64,000 nt of DNA from Nocardia sp. NBC_00403 (lineage in GTDB: Bacteria; Actinomycetota; Actinomycetes; Mycobacteriales; Mycobacteriaceae): NCBI RefSeq assembly GCF_036046055.1, contig NZ_CP107939.1:248001-312000 (forward strand). The letters run 5' to 3'. Position 1 is the first letter of the stretch. The number at the start of each line of letters is the position of its first letter. The notes beneath the pieces are model-generated. The model did not search any database. It was not told the DNA's origin and worked only from the letters and a program-made list of their open reading frames with translations. Of the stretch, positions 29,176-37,707 are shown one piece after another. Made by a program: the position numbers and the translations under genes.

Positions 29176-30282
29176 TTAGAGCGTGACGCCGACCGTGACC
29201 GGTTCCGGCTCGAGCCGGATCCCGAATCGCTCGGCGACACCGTCGCGGACCGTCCTGGCCAGCGCGACCAAATCCGCGGCCGTCGCGTCACCACGGTTGG
29301 TCAGCGCCAACGTGTGTTTCGTGGACAGCCGAGCCGGGGCCGCCTGCCCGGGAAAGCCCTTGGCGAAACCGGCCCGCTCGATGAGCCAGCCCGCGGAGAA
29401 TTTGACCCCGTCCGGCGCCGGATAGGTCGGGATCGTGACATCTCCCACATGTGCGGTGATCGCGGCCCGCACCTCGCCCACCCCGGCCTCCGGAACGACC
29501 GGGTTGGTGAAGAAGGACCCCGCGCTCCAAGTGTCGTGATCGCCGGGGTCGAGCACCATGCCCTTGCCCGCCCGTAGGCCGAGCACCGCCGCCCGCACCT
29601 GTGCCGCCGGTCTGGATTCGCCGTTGGTCGCGCCGAGCGCGTTCGCCAGCTCGCCATAGCGCAGCGGTGCGCTGGACCCGCTGGGATCGAGCGCGTAATC
29701 GACGGCGAGCACGACGGCGTCGTCACGGTGTTTGAGCACGCTGGTCCGGTATCCGAAACCGAGCTCGCCCGGCTCGACCCAGCGGATCTCGCCGGTAGCG
29801 CGATCGAGCAATCGCGCCCGGCGCAGCAGGCGCTCCACCTCGACGCCATACGCGCCGACATTCTGCACCGGGGTCGCGCCCGCCGATCCCGGAATGCCGG
29901 AAAGGCACTCCAGCCCGCCCAACCCGGCCGCTACCGTCGCCTCCACCACCGTGTCCCAGTTCGCACCCGCCTCGGCAATCACACCGTCCGCGCCGATCTC
30001 GACGCCCTCGGTCCGCACCAGGACGACGACACCGTCGAAGCCCTCGTCACCGATCAGCAGATTGGAGCCGCCGGCGAGCAGCAACATCGGTATTCCGGCC
30101 GCGTCCAGCGCGCGCACGGTCGCCACCAGCGACTCGGTCGTCACACACTCGGCCACCGTCGCGGGCCCGCCGACCCGCAGCGTGGTCAGTTCCGCAAGCC
30201 GCACCGATTCGCGCACCAGCGCACCGGTATCGGCCAGCAGTTCGCGCAGCTGATCCGACGACACCACCCGTGAAGTTCGCAC
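29176..30282 (-). CDS. murB: UDP-N-acetylenolpyruvoylglucosamine reductase
   Basis: MurB reduces UDP-GlcNAc-enolpyruvate to UDP-MurNAc, a cytosolic peptidoglycan step. The 368-aa FAD enzyme has [16 protein letters not shown] (FAD loop), [19 protein letters not shown], the proton-donor Ser in [10 protein letters not shown] and a C-terminal [12 protein letters not shown] signature. The start is taken at GTG 30282; only 24 bp separate it from the divergent DUF2505 gene. Confidence 0.94.
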   Translation of the reverse strand: MRTSRVVSSDQLRELLADTGALVRESVRLAELTTLRVGGPATVAECVTTESLVATVRALDAAGIPMLLLAGGSNLLIGDEGFDGVVVLVRTEGVEIGADGVIAEAGANWDTVVEATVAAGLGGLECLSGIPGSAGATPVQNVGAYGVEVERLLRRARLLDRATGEIRWVEPGELGFGYRTSVLKHRDDAVVLAVDYALDPSGSSAPLRYGELANALGATNGESRPAAQVRAAVLGLRAGKGMVLDPGDHDTWSAGSFFTNPVVPEAGVGEVRAAITAHVGDVTIPTYPAPDGVKFSAGWLIERAGFAKGFPGQAAPARLSTKHTLALTNRGDATAADLVALARTVRDGVAERFGIRLEPEPVTVGVTL

Positions 30283-30306
30283 AGCCAGACGGTAGCGTGT
30301 TCGAAC

Positions 30307-30792
30307 ATGGCTACACCCCTGGCGTACACGGCCCGCTATTCGCATCCGGTCGCGGCCGTGCGCGCGGCGATCGCTGACGAGCAGTATTGGAAGGACCGCA
30401 TCGCCGAGGTGGGTGGGCCCAACGCCCGACTCGATTCGGTCGCCGTCAACGGTGATCAGGTCCACGTCGAGATGGTCCAGGCCATCGCCGCCGAGCTGCT
30501 GCCCGCCGCCATCACCGCGGTCCGCCCCGGCGATCTGATCATCCCACGCGCTGAGAATTGGTCCGGCGATACCGCGACCTTCGAGGCCCGCGTCGACGGC
30601 GCACCCGCCGAGGTCCGCGGCGCCATCTCCCTCGTTGCCGACGGCTCCGGCTCGGTCGCCACGGTCACCGGCAGCATCGAAGTGAAGATCCCGCTGTTCG
30701 GCGGGAAGATCGAAGCCGCGATCGCCGAGCGCCTCACCGAACTGTTCGCCTCCGAAGAGGAGTTCACCAACAACTGGCTCGCTCAGCGCTGA
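30307..30792 (+). CDS. DUF2505 domain-containing protein (copy 1)
   Basis: A 161-aa protein of the SRPBCC-like DUF2505 family (Rv0481c). Its start [20 protein letters not shown] resembles the second copy at 31519 (YSARYPLHTTKELYAALSNR), so the two are paralogues. The fold implies binding of a hydrophobic ligand in a cavity; no function is established. It is divergent from murB. Confidence 0.88.
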   Translation: MATPLAYTARYSHPVAAVRAAIADEQYWKDRIAEVGGPNARLDSVAVNGDQVHVEMVQAIAAELLPAAITAVRPGDLIIPRAENWSGDTATFEARVDGAPAEVRGAISLVADGSGSVATVTGSIEVKIPLFGGKIEAAIAERLTELFASEEEFTNNWLAQR

Positions 30793-30808
30793 GTCCGCGC
30801 CCGACGCC

Positions 30809-30838
30809 GCACACCTTCTGAAATGTCAGGAGGTGTGC
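30809..30838. terminator. Bidirectional hairpin overlapping the VanZ stop codon
   Basis: GCACACCTTCTGA pairs with TCAGGAGGTGTGC (one T-G wobble) around AATG. The right arm contains the TGA and last codons of the convergent VanZ gene (ends 30826). Confidence 0.8.
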
Positions 30839-31365
30839 GTTCGTTCCGGGGCGTTAGCGCGGCGCCCAGCCGAGGAGCGCTGCCACCAATACCGGGACAG
30901 CAGTCCGGCCAGCAGCGCGCCGACCGCGTTGACGAGCACGTCGTCGACCGAGGAATGACGCCCTACCCCCAGCGCGAACTGCAGCATCTCGACGCCGCCC
31001 GACAGGATCGCGCCGACCATCAGCAGTCGCCACGGATCAGCGAACCAGGCCGAACGCACCGGAAGCAGAAACCCGAGCGCCGCAAAGACCAACAGGTTCC
31101 CGCCGAGCTGTTCGACAACCCGGTCGTCGGTGAGCTGATCGGCCAGGTCACGCAGCGGCACCAGGTTGACCGAGCGACCGGAACCGGCGGGCGTGAGAAT
31201 CATCCACAGCCACGGCACCGTACCGACCACCATGCCCACATCGCAGAGCGCGGTGCGCCAGGAACCGCGCCGCCGCGCCAGCCACCACGCGACCGGGCTC
31301 GCCGCCGGAATCGCGGCCAGCGCCGCAACGACCACCCCACCCCATGTCTGCCATGTCCCGTTCAC
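30826..31365 (-). CDS. VanZ family membrane protein
   Basis: A 179-aa protein with about five hydrophobic helices and the VanZ-type pattern NLVPLRDL, GGNLLVFAALGFLLPV and the C-terminal SVDDVLVNAVGALLAGLL. VanZ proteins are linked to low-level teicoplanin resistance in enterococci, but most genomic homologues have no defined role. GTG 31365 is taken as the start. It is flanked by two DUF2505 genes on the opposite strand. Confidence 0.85.
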   Translation of the reverse strand: MNGTWQTWGGVVVAALAAIPAASPVAWWLARRRGSWRTALCDVGMVVGTVPWLWMILTPAGSGRSVNLVPLRDLADQLTDDRVVEQLGGNLLVFAALGFLLPVRSAWFADPWRLLMVGAILSGGVEMLQFALGVGRHSSVDDVLVNAVGALLAGLLSRYWWQRSSAGRRANAPERTHTS

Positions 31366-31518
31366 TTCGCAAGTCTGACCGAAAGATTTCGGTCTCGGCC
31401 GTGCGCGGGCGGCCACCAGCGCGAACTGGGTAATCTCCTGGTCCGACCGCGTGCGGATGGTCTTCACATTCACCGCCGAGCGATGGCGCGGCAATCGGTC
31501 CCGGTAACGTAATCGCTC

Positions 31519-32037
31519 ATGGCTCGCCGACTGGACTATTCAGCCCGCTACCCGTTGCACACCACCAAAGAGCTGTATGCAGCGCTGTCGAACCGCGACT
31601 ACTGGGAGGCGCGGGTCACGGAGATGCGGAAGTACTCGGAGAACGAAGTCGTGAGTCACGAGGTGAGCGACTCCGGGATCGAGATCATGCTGCACCACAT
31701 CCTGCCGCGAGAGATGCTGCCGGAGATGGCGCAGGCGGTGATGCGCAAGGACATGGTGATCACCCGCAAGGAGAGCTACGGCCCGTTCAACGAGGAAGAA
31801 GTCGTCGGCAAATACTCCGCGTCCATCCCCGCGGGCCCCGGCAGCCTCGGCGGCGCCATCCGCGTGTTCCCCACCGACACCGGCTGCACCGCGCGGTTCT
31901 CCTCGGAGGCGAAGGTGTTCATTCCCATGGTTGGTCCGCGACTCGAGCAGCTGATGCTGGTGAACCTCGTCGACCTGTTCCGTGCCGAGGCCGAAGAGAC
32001 CGTGCGGTGGCTGGAAGAGCAAAACCCGACCAGCTGA
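31519..32037 (+). CDS. DUF2505 domain-containing protein (copy 2)
   Basis: A 172-aa paralogue of the protein at 30307 with the same N-terminal strand-helix pattern and a similar ending, PRLEQLMLVNLVDLFRAEAE. It overlaps the downstream methyltransferase gene by 31 bp, indicating coupling. The ligand is unknown. Confidence 0.86.
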   Translation: MARRLDYSARYPLHTTKELYAALSNRDYWEARVTEMRKYSENEVVSHEVSDSGIEIMLHHILPREMLPEMAQAVMRKDMVITRKESYGPFNEEEVVGKYSASIPAGPGSLGGAIRVFPTDTGCTARFSSEAKVFIPMVGPRLEQLMLVNLVDLFRAEAEETVRWLEEQNPTS

Positions 32038-32816
32038 CCAAACCGGTCGGCACCATCACCCGCGGCACCACCGGCGTCAACCGGCTGCGGCGCAGCGACC
32101 GCTGGCTGATCAACGACGAGCTGGTCCGTGCGCGCCTGCAGACCACGCCGGATCCGCTGGTCGTCGACCTCGGTTACGGTGCGAGCCCGTGGACCACGCT
32201 GGAGCTGGCGACCCGGGTGCGGACCGTCCGCGCCGACGTGCGCGTGATCGGTCTGGAGATCGATCCGGAACGGGTGGTACCCGGCCGCGACGGTGTCGGG
32301 TTCGCCCGCGGCGGCTTCGAATTGGCCGGGCTGCGGCCGGTCTTGGTGCGCGCGTTCAATGTGCTGCGGCAATATCCGGAATCGGCGGTTCCCGACGCGT
32401 GGGCGACCATCCTGTCCGGCGTCGCCCCCGACGGCCTGTTGGTCGACGGAACCTGCGATGAACTCGGCCGCCGCTGCGCGTGGGCACTGCTGGATCGCTC
32501 GGGACCGCTGTCGCTCACCCTGGCATGGGATCCGTTCACCGTCGAGCGCCCCTCCGACATCGCCGAGCGACTTCCGAAGGCGTTGATCCACCGCAACGTT
32601 CCCGGCGAACCGATCCATGCTCTGCTCACCGCCGCCGACCGCGCCTGGGCCCACGCCGCGCCACACGCGCCGTTCGGGCCACGGGTCCGCTGGCGGACCG
32701 CGGCGGAGTCGTTGCGGCAGGAAGGTTTTCCGGTGCGGACCTACCGCCGCCGCATGCGCGACTGTGTGCTCTCGGTGCCGTGGTCGGCCGTCGCGCCGAA
32801 CAACGATCGCACATAG
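32007..32816 (+). CDS. Class I SAM-dependent methyltransferase family protein
   Basis: A 269-aa protein with a motif I-like VVDLGYGASPWTTLELA (about residues 50-66) and an acidic residue after the second strand (VIGLEIDPER). No signature decides the substrate. The GTG start lies inside the upstream DUF2505 gene. The last 76 bp overlap the end of the convergent 525-aa protein gene, an unusually long tail-to-tail overlap in which both frames end with basic, probably flexible residues. Confidence 0.78.
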   Translation: MAGRAKPDQLTKPVGTITRGTTGVNRLRRSDRWLINDELVRARLQTTPDPLVVDLGYGASPWTTLELATRVRTVRADVRVIGLEIDPERVVPGRDGVGFARGGFELAGLRPVLVRAFNVLRQYPESAVPDAWATILSGVAPDGLLVDGTCDELGRRCAWALLDRSGPLSLTLAWDPFTVERPSDIAERLPKALIHRNVPGEPIHALLTAADRAWAHAAPHAPFGPRVRWRTAAESLRQEGFPVRTYRRRMRDCVLSVPWSAVAPNNDRT

Positions 32817-34318
32817 CCCGTCGCGGCCCCGACCGAGTCCAGCGCCGTCGCGACCGAGCCTGTTGCCGACGCGACCGGCAGCATCGAATGCGGCTCGAAG
32901 GGCTGACGCCACAGGCCGCCGTGCGCCGCGCCCACCGCGAACAGGCTCTCTGGATTCGCATCGTCCGGCGCGGCAGGCGGTGCCATCAGGTCGGCGACCA
33001 GTTTCGCAGCGAGAAGTGTTCGTGCCGTGGCGGGTTCGAATACTTCGACGCCGAATCGGTGCACGCCACGGTAGGCCGCCGCAAGCGAACGCTCGGCGCG
33101 CACCGCACTCGTCGAGGCCGGTGGCGCGACGGTGTAGGACACCGTGCGCCCCGCGGTGTGCGCGAGCACCGCGCGCCAGCGCAGGATGCGGTGCGCCAGA
33201 GCATGATTCGGACCGATGGACGGAACAAGCGCATCCGCGACACCCCATATCGCCCCGAGGTGGTCGGTGACCGTGGTGCGATAGTTCGGCCGATAGAGCG
33301 TCGACACCGACAGCAGCCGCAGCAGATTCTGGTCCGCGCCACGCAGACCGCGCCCGTGCAGTCGCGCATGCGCCAGCGCGACAACCTCTTCCGGCACGGC
33401 ATAACAGTCGATCGGCGACCCGAGAAACGCCAGCGCGGCGTCCGGCCGGTGCTCGAGCAGATCCTCGACAAGGACGTCCTGCGCGGTGGCGAGCCGAACT
33501 CCCGCGGACCCCTGATCATTCGCGTACAGGCCGAACACCGGCCGGACCTCCGCACCGAGCTGCGCACGGATCCAATGCACCAGCGCCGGGAACTGCTGGG
33601 TGATATCGACGCCGGGATCGGCCGTGACCGGATAGCGCAGCACCCCGGCACCGGTCTCGGCGAGCCGCGAAAGTTCCTGCCAGCGTTCCGTCCCCGGCAG
33701 ATCGATGCCGAGCACGTCCGCACCCCACCGCAACAGCGGGCGCAGCGGGCCGAGCTCGGCCGCCGCCCCGGTGACGATGACACGGAAACCAGTCAGTGCC
33801 AACCACTCCGGATGGTCGATCACCCGTTCCACAGCGGCGGCGAATCCCGGTTCCACGATGCCGCCGCGACGCCATTCGGTCAGCTGACGCTGCAACGACT
33901 CCTCCGCCAGCACCGTGTCGCGGTAGGGGACTTCCAGCCGCCCGAGTGGTTTCGCGGTGCCCTCGACCCGGACGGTATCGAGGGTGCCCGGTTCGGCAAC
34001 CTTTTCGACGTCGACGCTGCGCAGCGGGGCGATGGTCGCTCCGGTCACCAGCCGCAGCAACTTGCGCGCGGAGCGCAGCCCTTCGGTCGCGATCCCGACC
34101 GACGCCGCAGGCGAGCTGGCGGCCAACGCGGTCAGCCCACGAAACACCGTGCGATAGGAGCAGCGCCAGTCCCGGCAGGTCTCCACCGTCTGGGCGAGAT
34201 CCGCGTCATACCCGCGGACCGCGTCGGCGACCACGGCGGTGGCGAACATATCGCCGATCCGCTCGGGCGCACCGGAGGGGAAGACGAGATCCCACCTGCT
34301 CTGACCTTCGGTCCCCAT
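32741..34318 (-). CDS. Conserved 525-aa protein of unknown function
   Basis: A long protein with high third-position GC and no stop, so certainly coding. A Rossmann-like segment, RVIVTGAAAELGPLRPLLRW, lies at residues 179-198, followed by ADVLGIDLPG; there is no second domain I recognise. A catalytic YxxxK is not evident. The rest is mainly helical and Ala/Leu-rich, without signal peptide or membrane helix. It could be an NAD(P)-binding enzyme or a degenerate member of that class. Its 3' end overlaps the methyltransferase. Confidence 0.72.
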   Translation of the reverse strand: MGTEGQSRWDLVFPSGAPERIGDMFATAVVADAVRGYDADLAQTVETCRDWRCSYRTVFRGLTALAASSPAASVGIATEGLRSARKLLRLVTGATIAPLRSVDVEKVAEPGTLDTVRVEGTAKPLGRLEVPYRDTVLAEESLQRQLTEWRRGGIVEPGFAAAVERVIDHPEWLALTGFRVIVTGAAAELGPLRPLLRWGADVLGIDLPGTERWQELSRLAETGAGVLRYPVTADPGVDITQQFPALVHWIRAQLGAEVRPVFGLYANDQGSAGVRLATAQDVLVEDLLEHRPDAALAFLGSPIDCYAVPEEVVALAHARLHGRGLRGADQNLLRLLSVSTLYRPNYRTTVTDHLGAIWGVADALVPSIGPNHALAHRILRWRAVLAHTAGRTVSYTVAPPASTSAVRAERSLAAAYRGVHRFGVEVFEPATARTLLAAKLVADLMAPPAAPDDANPESLFAVGAAHGGLWRQPFEPHSMLPVASATGSVATALDSVGAATGYVRSLFGATADHGTESTQSRMRRR

Positions 34319-34423
34319 GATCAGTCACCCTGCCATGATCGCGCGTCCGGCAAAACCGGACGCCACGGCGATTCATAGCCGGACCGAATCACCTCGCACC
34401 CGCTCACCACGCGGCTCATCGGC

Positions 34424-35032
34424 TCATACGCCGGTGAGGGCCCGATACACCCGGGCGGCCGCCCGCGGGGGCAGTCGGACACTGGCCGAACGGATTTCGT
34501 CGCGCGCACAACGGTCGATGGCGACCGCATCGCCGACCACCTCGTCCAGGGCGGTCTGTCCGATGTCCGCCTCCGCCAGATCGAGCACCGTCCGCACCGG
34601 CGTCGTGACCAGGAACGAGCCCGCCGACTCGACATCGGTGGCGATCAGTGGACGACGCAACACCACGAGGCGCGGCGTCACCGGCGGACGCCCAGCACCG
34701 ACCGACAGGTGCAGGAATCGCGGCCGCAGCCGACCGAGCCCGTGCAGTTCGGCCGCGCTCTGATGCGACACCGCGGCGGCGCCATCGAACCAGGCCGCCC
34801 ACATGGCGTACTCGTCGAGCGGGCCTTCGGGCCAATCGGCCAGCCGAAGTAAACCCACTCCCGCCCGCGTCACCGACCCGTCCCCGAGCGCCACCCGCAC
34901 CCGCACCTCACAACCGGTACGCAGCACCTGCCTGGTGGTGAAAAATCCGGCATGCCGCCCGGCCAGGCGTCGCAGCACCCGCCATCCCTGCTCCGCGGAA
35001 TCGAGTGCGCGGGCCGCAGCATCCCCAGCCAT
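34424..35032 (-). CDS. AbiEi-like antitoxin-domain / winged-helix protein
   Basis: A 202-aa protein whose N-terminus (RRLAGRHAGFFTTRQVLRTG) fits the winged-helix domain of type IV AbiEi antitoxin-like regulators, followed by a region ending TPVRTVLDLAE, common in this group. No AbiEii nucleotidyltransferase toxin is adjacent, so it is probably a stand-alone regulator, as is frequent in actinobacteria. The start is ATG 35032; GTG 35038 is an alternative. Confidence 0.75.
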   Translation of the reverse strand: MAGDAAARALDSAEQGWRVLRRLAGRHAGFFTTRQVLRTGCEVRVRVALGDGSVTRAGVGLLRLADWPEGPLDEYAMWAAWFDGAAAVSHQSAAELHGLGRLRPRFLHLSVGAGRPPVTPRLVVLRRPLIATDVESAGSFLVTTPVRTVLDLAEADIGQTALDEVVGDAVAIDRCARDEIRSASVRLPPRAAARVYRALTGV

Positions 35033-35131
35033 GGCCACCAGACTACGCCCGAAACTTGTGTCGCATGTCACAATCAATCCCCTCACCGCGCCCTCAGAGC
35101 GAACACAGAAATGTCGGGAAGAATCGGGCTC

Positions 35132-35854
35132 ATGAGTCAGAAGCCTCCTGCCACCGTGACCTCCACCCGGCGCACCCTCGTGATTGCCCTGGTCGTGGTC
35201 GTGACGCTGCTCATCGGTGCGCTGGTCGCCGGCGAGGCCTACGCCAGGCACAAGTTCTCGCGGTGCATCAGCACGCAATTCGAGAAGGACATGGGCTCGA
35301 AGATCGACGTCGGCTTCGGCTGGCGGCCGATGCTGCTCACCTTGATCGACGGCAAGGTCTCCCGGGTGACGGTGGACAGCGCCGACTCCAAGTTCGGCCC
35401 GGCCGTCGGCATGGTGGTGCACGCCAGGTTCAAGGACCTCGATGTCGAGAACGCCGGACAGGGCGGCGGCACCATCAATAGTTCGTCGGCCGATGTCACC
35501 TGGAACAACGACGGTATCCGGCAGACGCTCGGCGGCCTGGTCAGCGGCGTGCACTCCTCCTCGAGCAGCGGCATGCTGACCCTCGACGTGCTCGGCGGGC
35601 TCGCCCAACTGCAGGTGCAGCCGCGGGTGACGAACGGGGTGGTGCAGGTGGACACCATGTCGGCGGAGCTGCTCGGCATGGGCCTGCCCACCGATCTGGT
35701 GCAGGGCATTGTCGATGTCTTCACCCAGAGCCTGCAGAGCTACCCGATGGGCCTGAAGGCGACCGACATCAAGGTGACCGACGACGGTATCACGGTAAAG
35801 CTGGAGGGCGGCCGCACCGAGCTCGAGACCGCCCCGGGCGAGGCCCGCTGCTGA
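35132..35854 (+). CDS. DUF2993 (LmeA-like) phospholipid-binding membrane protein
   Basis: A 240-aa protein with a short cytosolic N-terminus, one membrane helix (TLVIALVVVVTLLIGALVAG, about residues 14-33) and an extracytoplasmic beta-rich DUF2993 domain. The mycobacterial relative LmeA takes part in lipomannan maturation. ATG 35132 is used; ATG 35111 would add seven residues. It ends 49 bp from convergent deoC. Confidence 0.85.
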   Translation: MSQKPPATVTSTRRTLVIALVVVVTLLIGALVAGEAYARHKFSRCISTQFEKDMGSKIDVGFGWRPMLLTLIDGKVSRVTVDSADSKFGPAVGMVVHARFKDLDVENAGQGGGTINSSSADVTWNNDGIRQTLGGLVSGVHSSSSSGMLTLDVLGGLAQLQVQPRVTNGVVQVDTMSAELLGMGLPTDLVQGIVDVFTQSLQSYPMGLKATDIKVTDDGITVKLEGGRTELETAPGEARC

Positions 35855-35877
35855 TCACCACCGAAATCGTGTCCTCG

Positions 35878-35898
35878 CCGGAGGAATTCGCGCTCCGG
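35878..35898. terminator. Weak hairpin between the DUF2993 gene and deoC
   Basis: CCGGAG pairs with CTCCGG across a 9-nt loop in the 49-bp convergent gap. No T-tract. Confidence 0.35.
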
Positions 35899-35903
35899 AC
35901 GAA

Positions 35904-36572
35904 TCAGGCGGGGAAACCGTCAAGCACCGCACGGGATTTGGACAGCCCGAGCCGTGTCGCGCCCGCGGCGATCAGTTCCGCTGCGGCTTCGGCGGTCCGG
36001 ATCCCACCGCTCGCTTTCACTCCGAGACGCCCACCGACCGTGTCGGCCATCAACGCGACCGCGTGCACGCTCGCACCGCCCGCAGGATGAAATCCGGTGG
36101 AGGTCTTCACAAAGTTCGCACCCGCACGTTCGGCGACGCGGCAGACCTCCACGATCGCGGCGTCGGGCAATGCGGCAGATTCGATAATCACCTTGAGCAC
36201 CGCCCGCTCGCCCATTGCCTCGCGGACGGTGACGATGTCGGCCAGGACGGCGTTGTAGTCAGCGGCAAGCGCCGCGCCGACATCGATGACCATGTCCACC
36301 TCGGCCGCACCGTGCTCGACGGAAAGGCGAGCTTCCGCGCCTTTCACCAGCGAATGGTGTTTGCCGGAAGGGAATCCGGCGACCGTCGCGATCGCCACGC
36401 CCGGTGCGCGCACCGGCAGCATGGACGGCGATACACAGATCGCATACACGCCGAGCGCACGCGCTTCGGCGATGAGTGCGTCGACATCGGCCGTCGTCGC
36501 CTCAGGTGCGAGCAAGGTGTGATCGATCATGGCGGCCACTGCGGCCCGGGTCAGCGACGTGGAATTTGCCAT
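35904..36572 (-). CDS. deoC: Deoxyribose-phosphate aldolase
   Basis: DeoC cleaves 2-deoxyribose-5-phosphate to acetaldehyde and glyceraldehyde-3-phosphate. The 222-aa barrel contains [11 protein letters not shown], the Schiff-base lysine in FVKTSTGF (about residue 152) and the second lysine in [13 protein letters not shown] 36572 (MANSTSLTR) is used. It corresponds to Rv0478. Confidence 0.95.
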   Translation of the reverse strand: MANSTSLTRAAVAAMIDHTLLAPEATTADVDALIAEARALGVYAICVSPSMLPVRAPGVAIATVAGFPSGKHHSLVKGAEARLSVEHGAAEVDMVIDVGAALAADYNAVLADIVTVREAMGERAVLKVIIESAALPDAAIVEVCRVAERAGANFVKTSTGFHPAGGASVHAVALMADTVGGRLGVKASGGIRTAEAAAELIAAGATRLGLSKSRAVLDGFPA

Positions 36573-36749
36573 GGGGTGAGAGTCTGGCATACCGGCGGCG
36601 AATTCCGTTGCGTGCCTCCGGTGCTTCCCGCACACTCGTTATTGTCGGTGGAGTACGGGTATTGCATCGGACACGAGCGCGTACACGACTCCGCCGCAAG
36701 CGCAGGAGCGTGTACGGATGGCCCTACTCGTTCGGGAGGAGACGATACC

Positions 36750-37337
36750 GTGCTGATCCGTCGCGAACGCGCCGATGATGTCACTGCCATCGCGGCGGTG
36801 CATCGCAGCGCTTTCGGACCGCAGTACGCCGACGGCGACGCGCGATACACCCTCGCCGACGCCGACATCGTGGAGATGACCGGCGAAGCCGCCGACGACG
36901 GCGCCGGCGACCCGCCCGAGGTCGATCTCGTCGCCCGCCTCCGCAGCGACGAAGGCTGGATCCCCACCCTGTCCTTGGTCGCCATCGAGCACGACATAGT
37001 CATCGGACATGTGTGCCTCACCCGCGCGGCTGTCGGCCCATTTCCGGTCCTCGCGCTCGGCCCGCTCGGCGTCGACACCGAACACCAGGGCAGCGGCGTC
37101 GGCGCGGCCCTCGTACACGCCGCCCTCGGCGCGGCGGATGCCCTCGACGAACCCCTCGTCGCCCTGCTCGGCAGTGTCGACTACTACCCCCAGTTCGGCT
37201 TCGTCCCCGCCGCCCGCCTCGGCATCACCCCGGACGAACCCGCCTGGGTCTCCCACTTCCAGGTCCGCCCCCTGACCGCATACGAATCGCAGATAGTCGG
37301 CGAATTCCATTACGCCGAACCGTTTTATGGTGTTTGA
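36750..37337 (+). CDS. GNAT-family N-acetyltransferase
   Basis: A 195-aa acetyltransferase starting at GTG 36750 with a GGGAGGA site 9 bp upstream. The acetyl-CoA pyrophosphate loop is DTEHQGSGVGAALV (about residues 112-125); the C-terminal GSVDYYPQFGFVPAARLGI segment is typical of the YhbS/predicted acetyltransferase group. The acceptor is unknown. Confidence 0.88.
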   Translation: MLIRRERADDVTAIAAVHRSAFGPQYADGDARYTLADADIVEMTGEAADDGAGDPPEVDLVARLRSDEGWIPTLSLVAIEHDIVIGHVCLTRAAVGPFPVLALGPLGVDTEHQGSGVGAALVHAALGAADALDEPLVALLGSVDYYPQFGFVPAARLGITPDEPAWVSHFQVRPLTAYESQIVGEFHYAEPFYGV

Positions 37338-37707
37338 CTTGCTGTGTTTTTTGGCAGCGCCTGCGGCGCCGCGTGTTCGCGGCCCCCTTGGTCTCGCTTC
37401 CGAGCCGTCGAGACTCGCGCCTGCGGCGCATGCGCTTCGACGACTCGGAAGCGAGACGGGCCGCGAACTTTAGTGCTCGGTCTCGCTGCGCTCGGAAGAC
37501 ATCATCGTGCCCAGCGGGTGTGGCGGTAGTGATTGTCGCGACGTTGGTGGATCCGCGTCGGTTTGTGTGCGGTGATGGTGGCTCCCTCGCTTGGAGCACT
37601 CGCTGCCGGATTGGGGCGTCGATGGTGATGCTCGCGCCTTTGGTGGAAGTACTCGCCTTGCGTGAGGCGGGCGGATGGGGCGAGGAGCGACCTGGGAGGA
37701 TGTGTCG
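37338..37707. other. 370-bp gene-free region with a large composite palindrome
   Basis: No credible gene lies between the acetyltransferase and purU. The left half holds a 94-bp inverted repeat: GTTCGCGGCCC (37375) with GGGCCGCGAAC (37458), and GTCTCGCTTCCGAG (37391) with CTCGGAAGCGAGAC (37444), plus CGTCGA/TCGACG inside. The word GCGCCTGCGGCGC occurs both before and inside it. A related GGTCTCGCTGCGCTCGG follows at 37479. The right half (37500-37690) has no structure I recognise, apart from the purU ribosome-binding site at 37694. Confidence 0.8.

Noticed and set aside
32480..34378. 632-codon plus-strand open frame opposite the 525-aa protein
   Set aside because: Arg/His-rich shadow; the minus strand has normal composition and a sensible start next to the AbiEi-like gene.
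34424..35032. AbiEi-like gene considered as part of an abortive-infection system
   Set aside because: No AbiEii-type nucleotidyltransferase gene is adjacent; the flanking genes are housekeeping or unknown.
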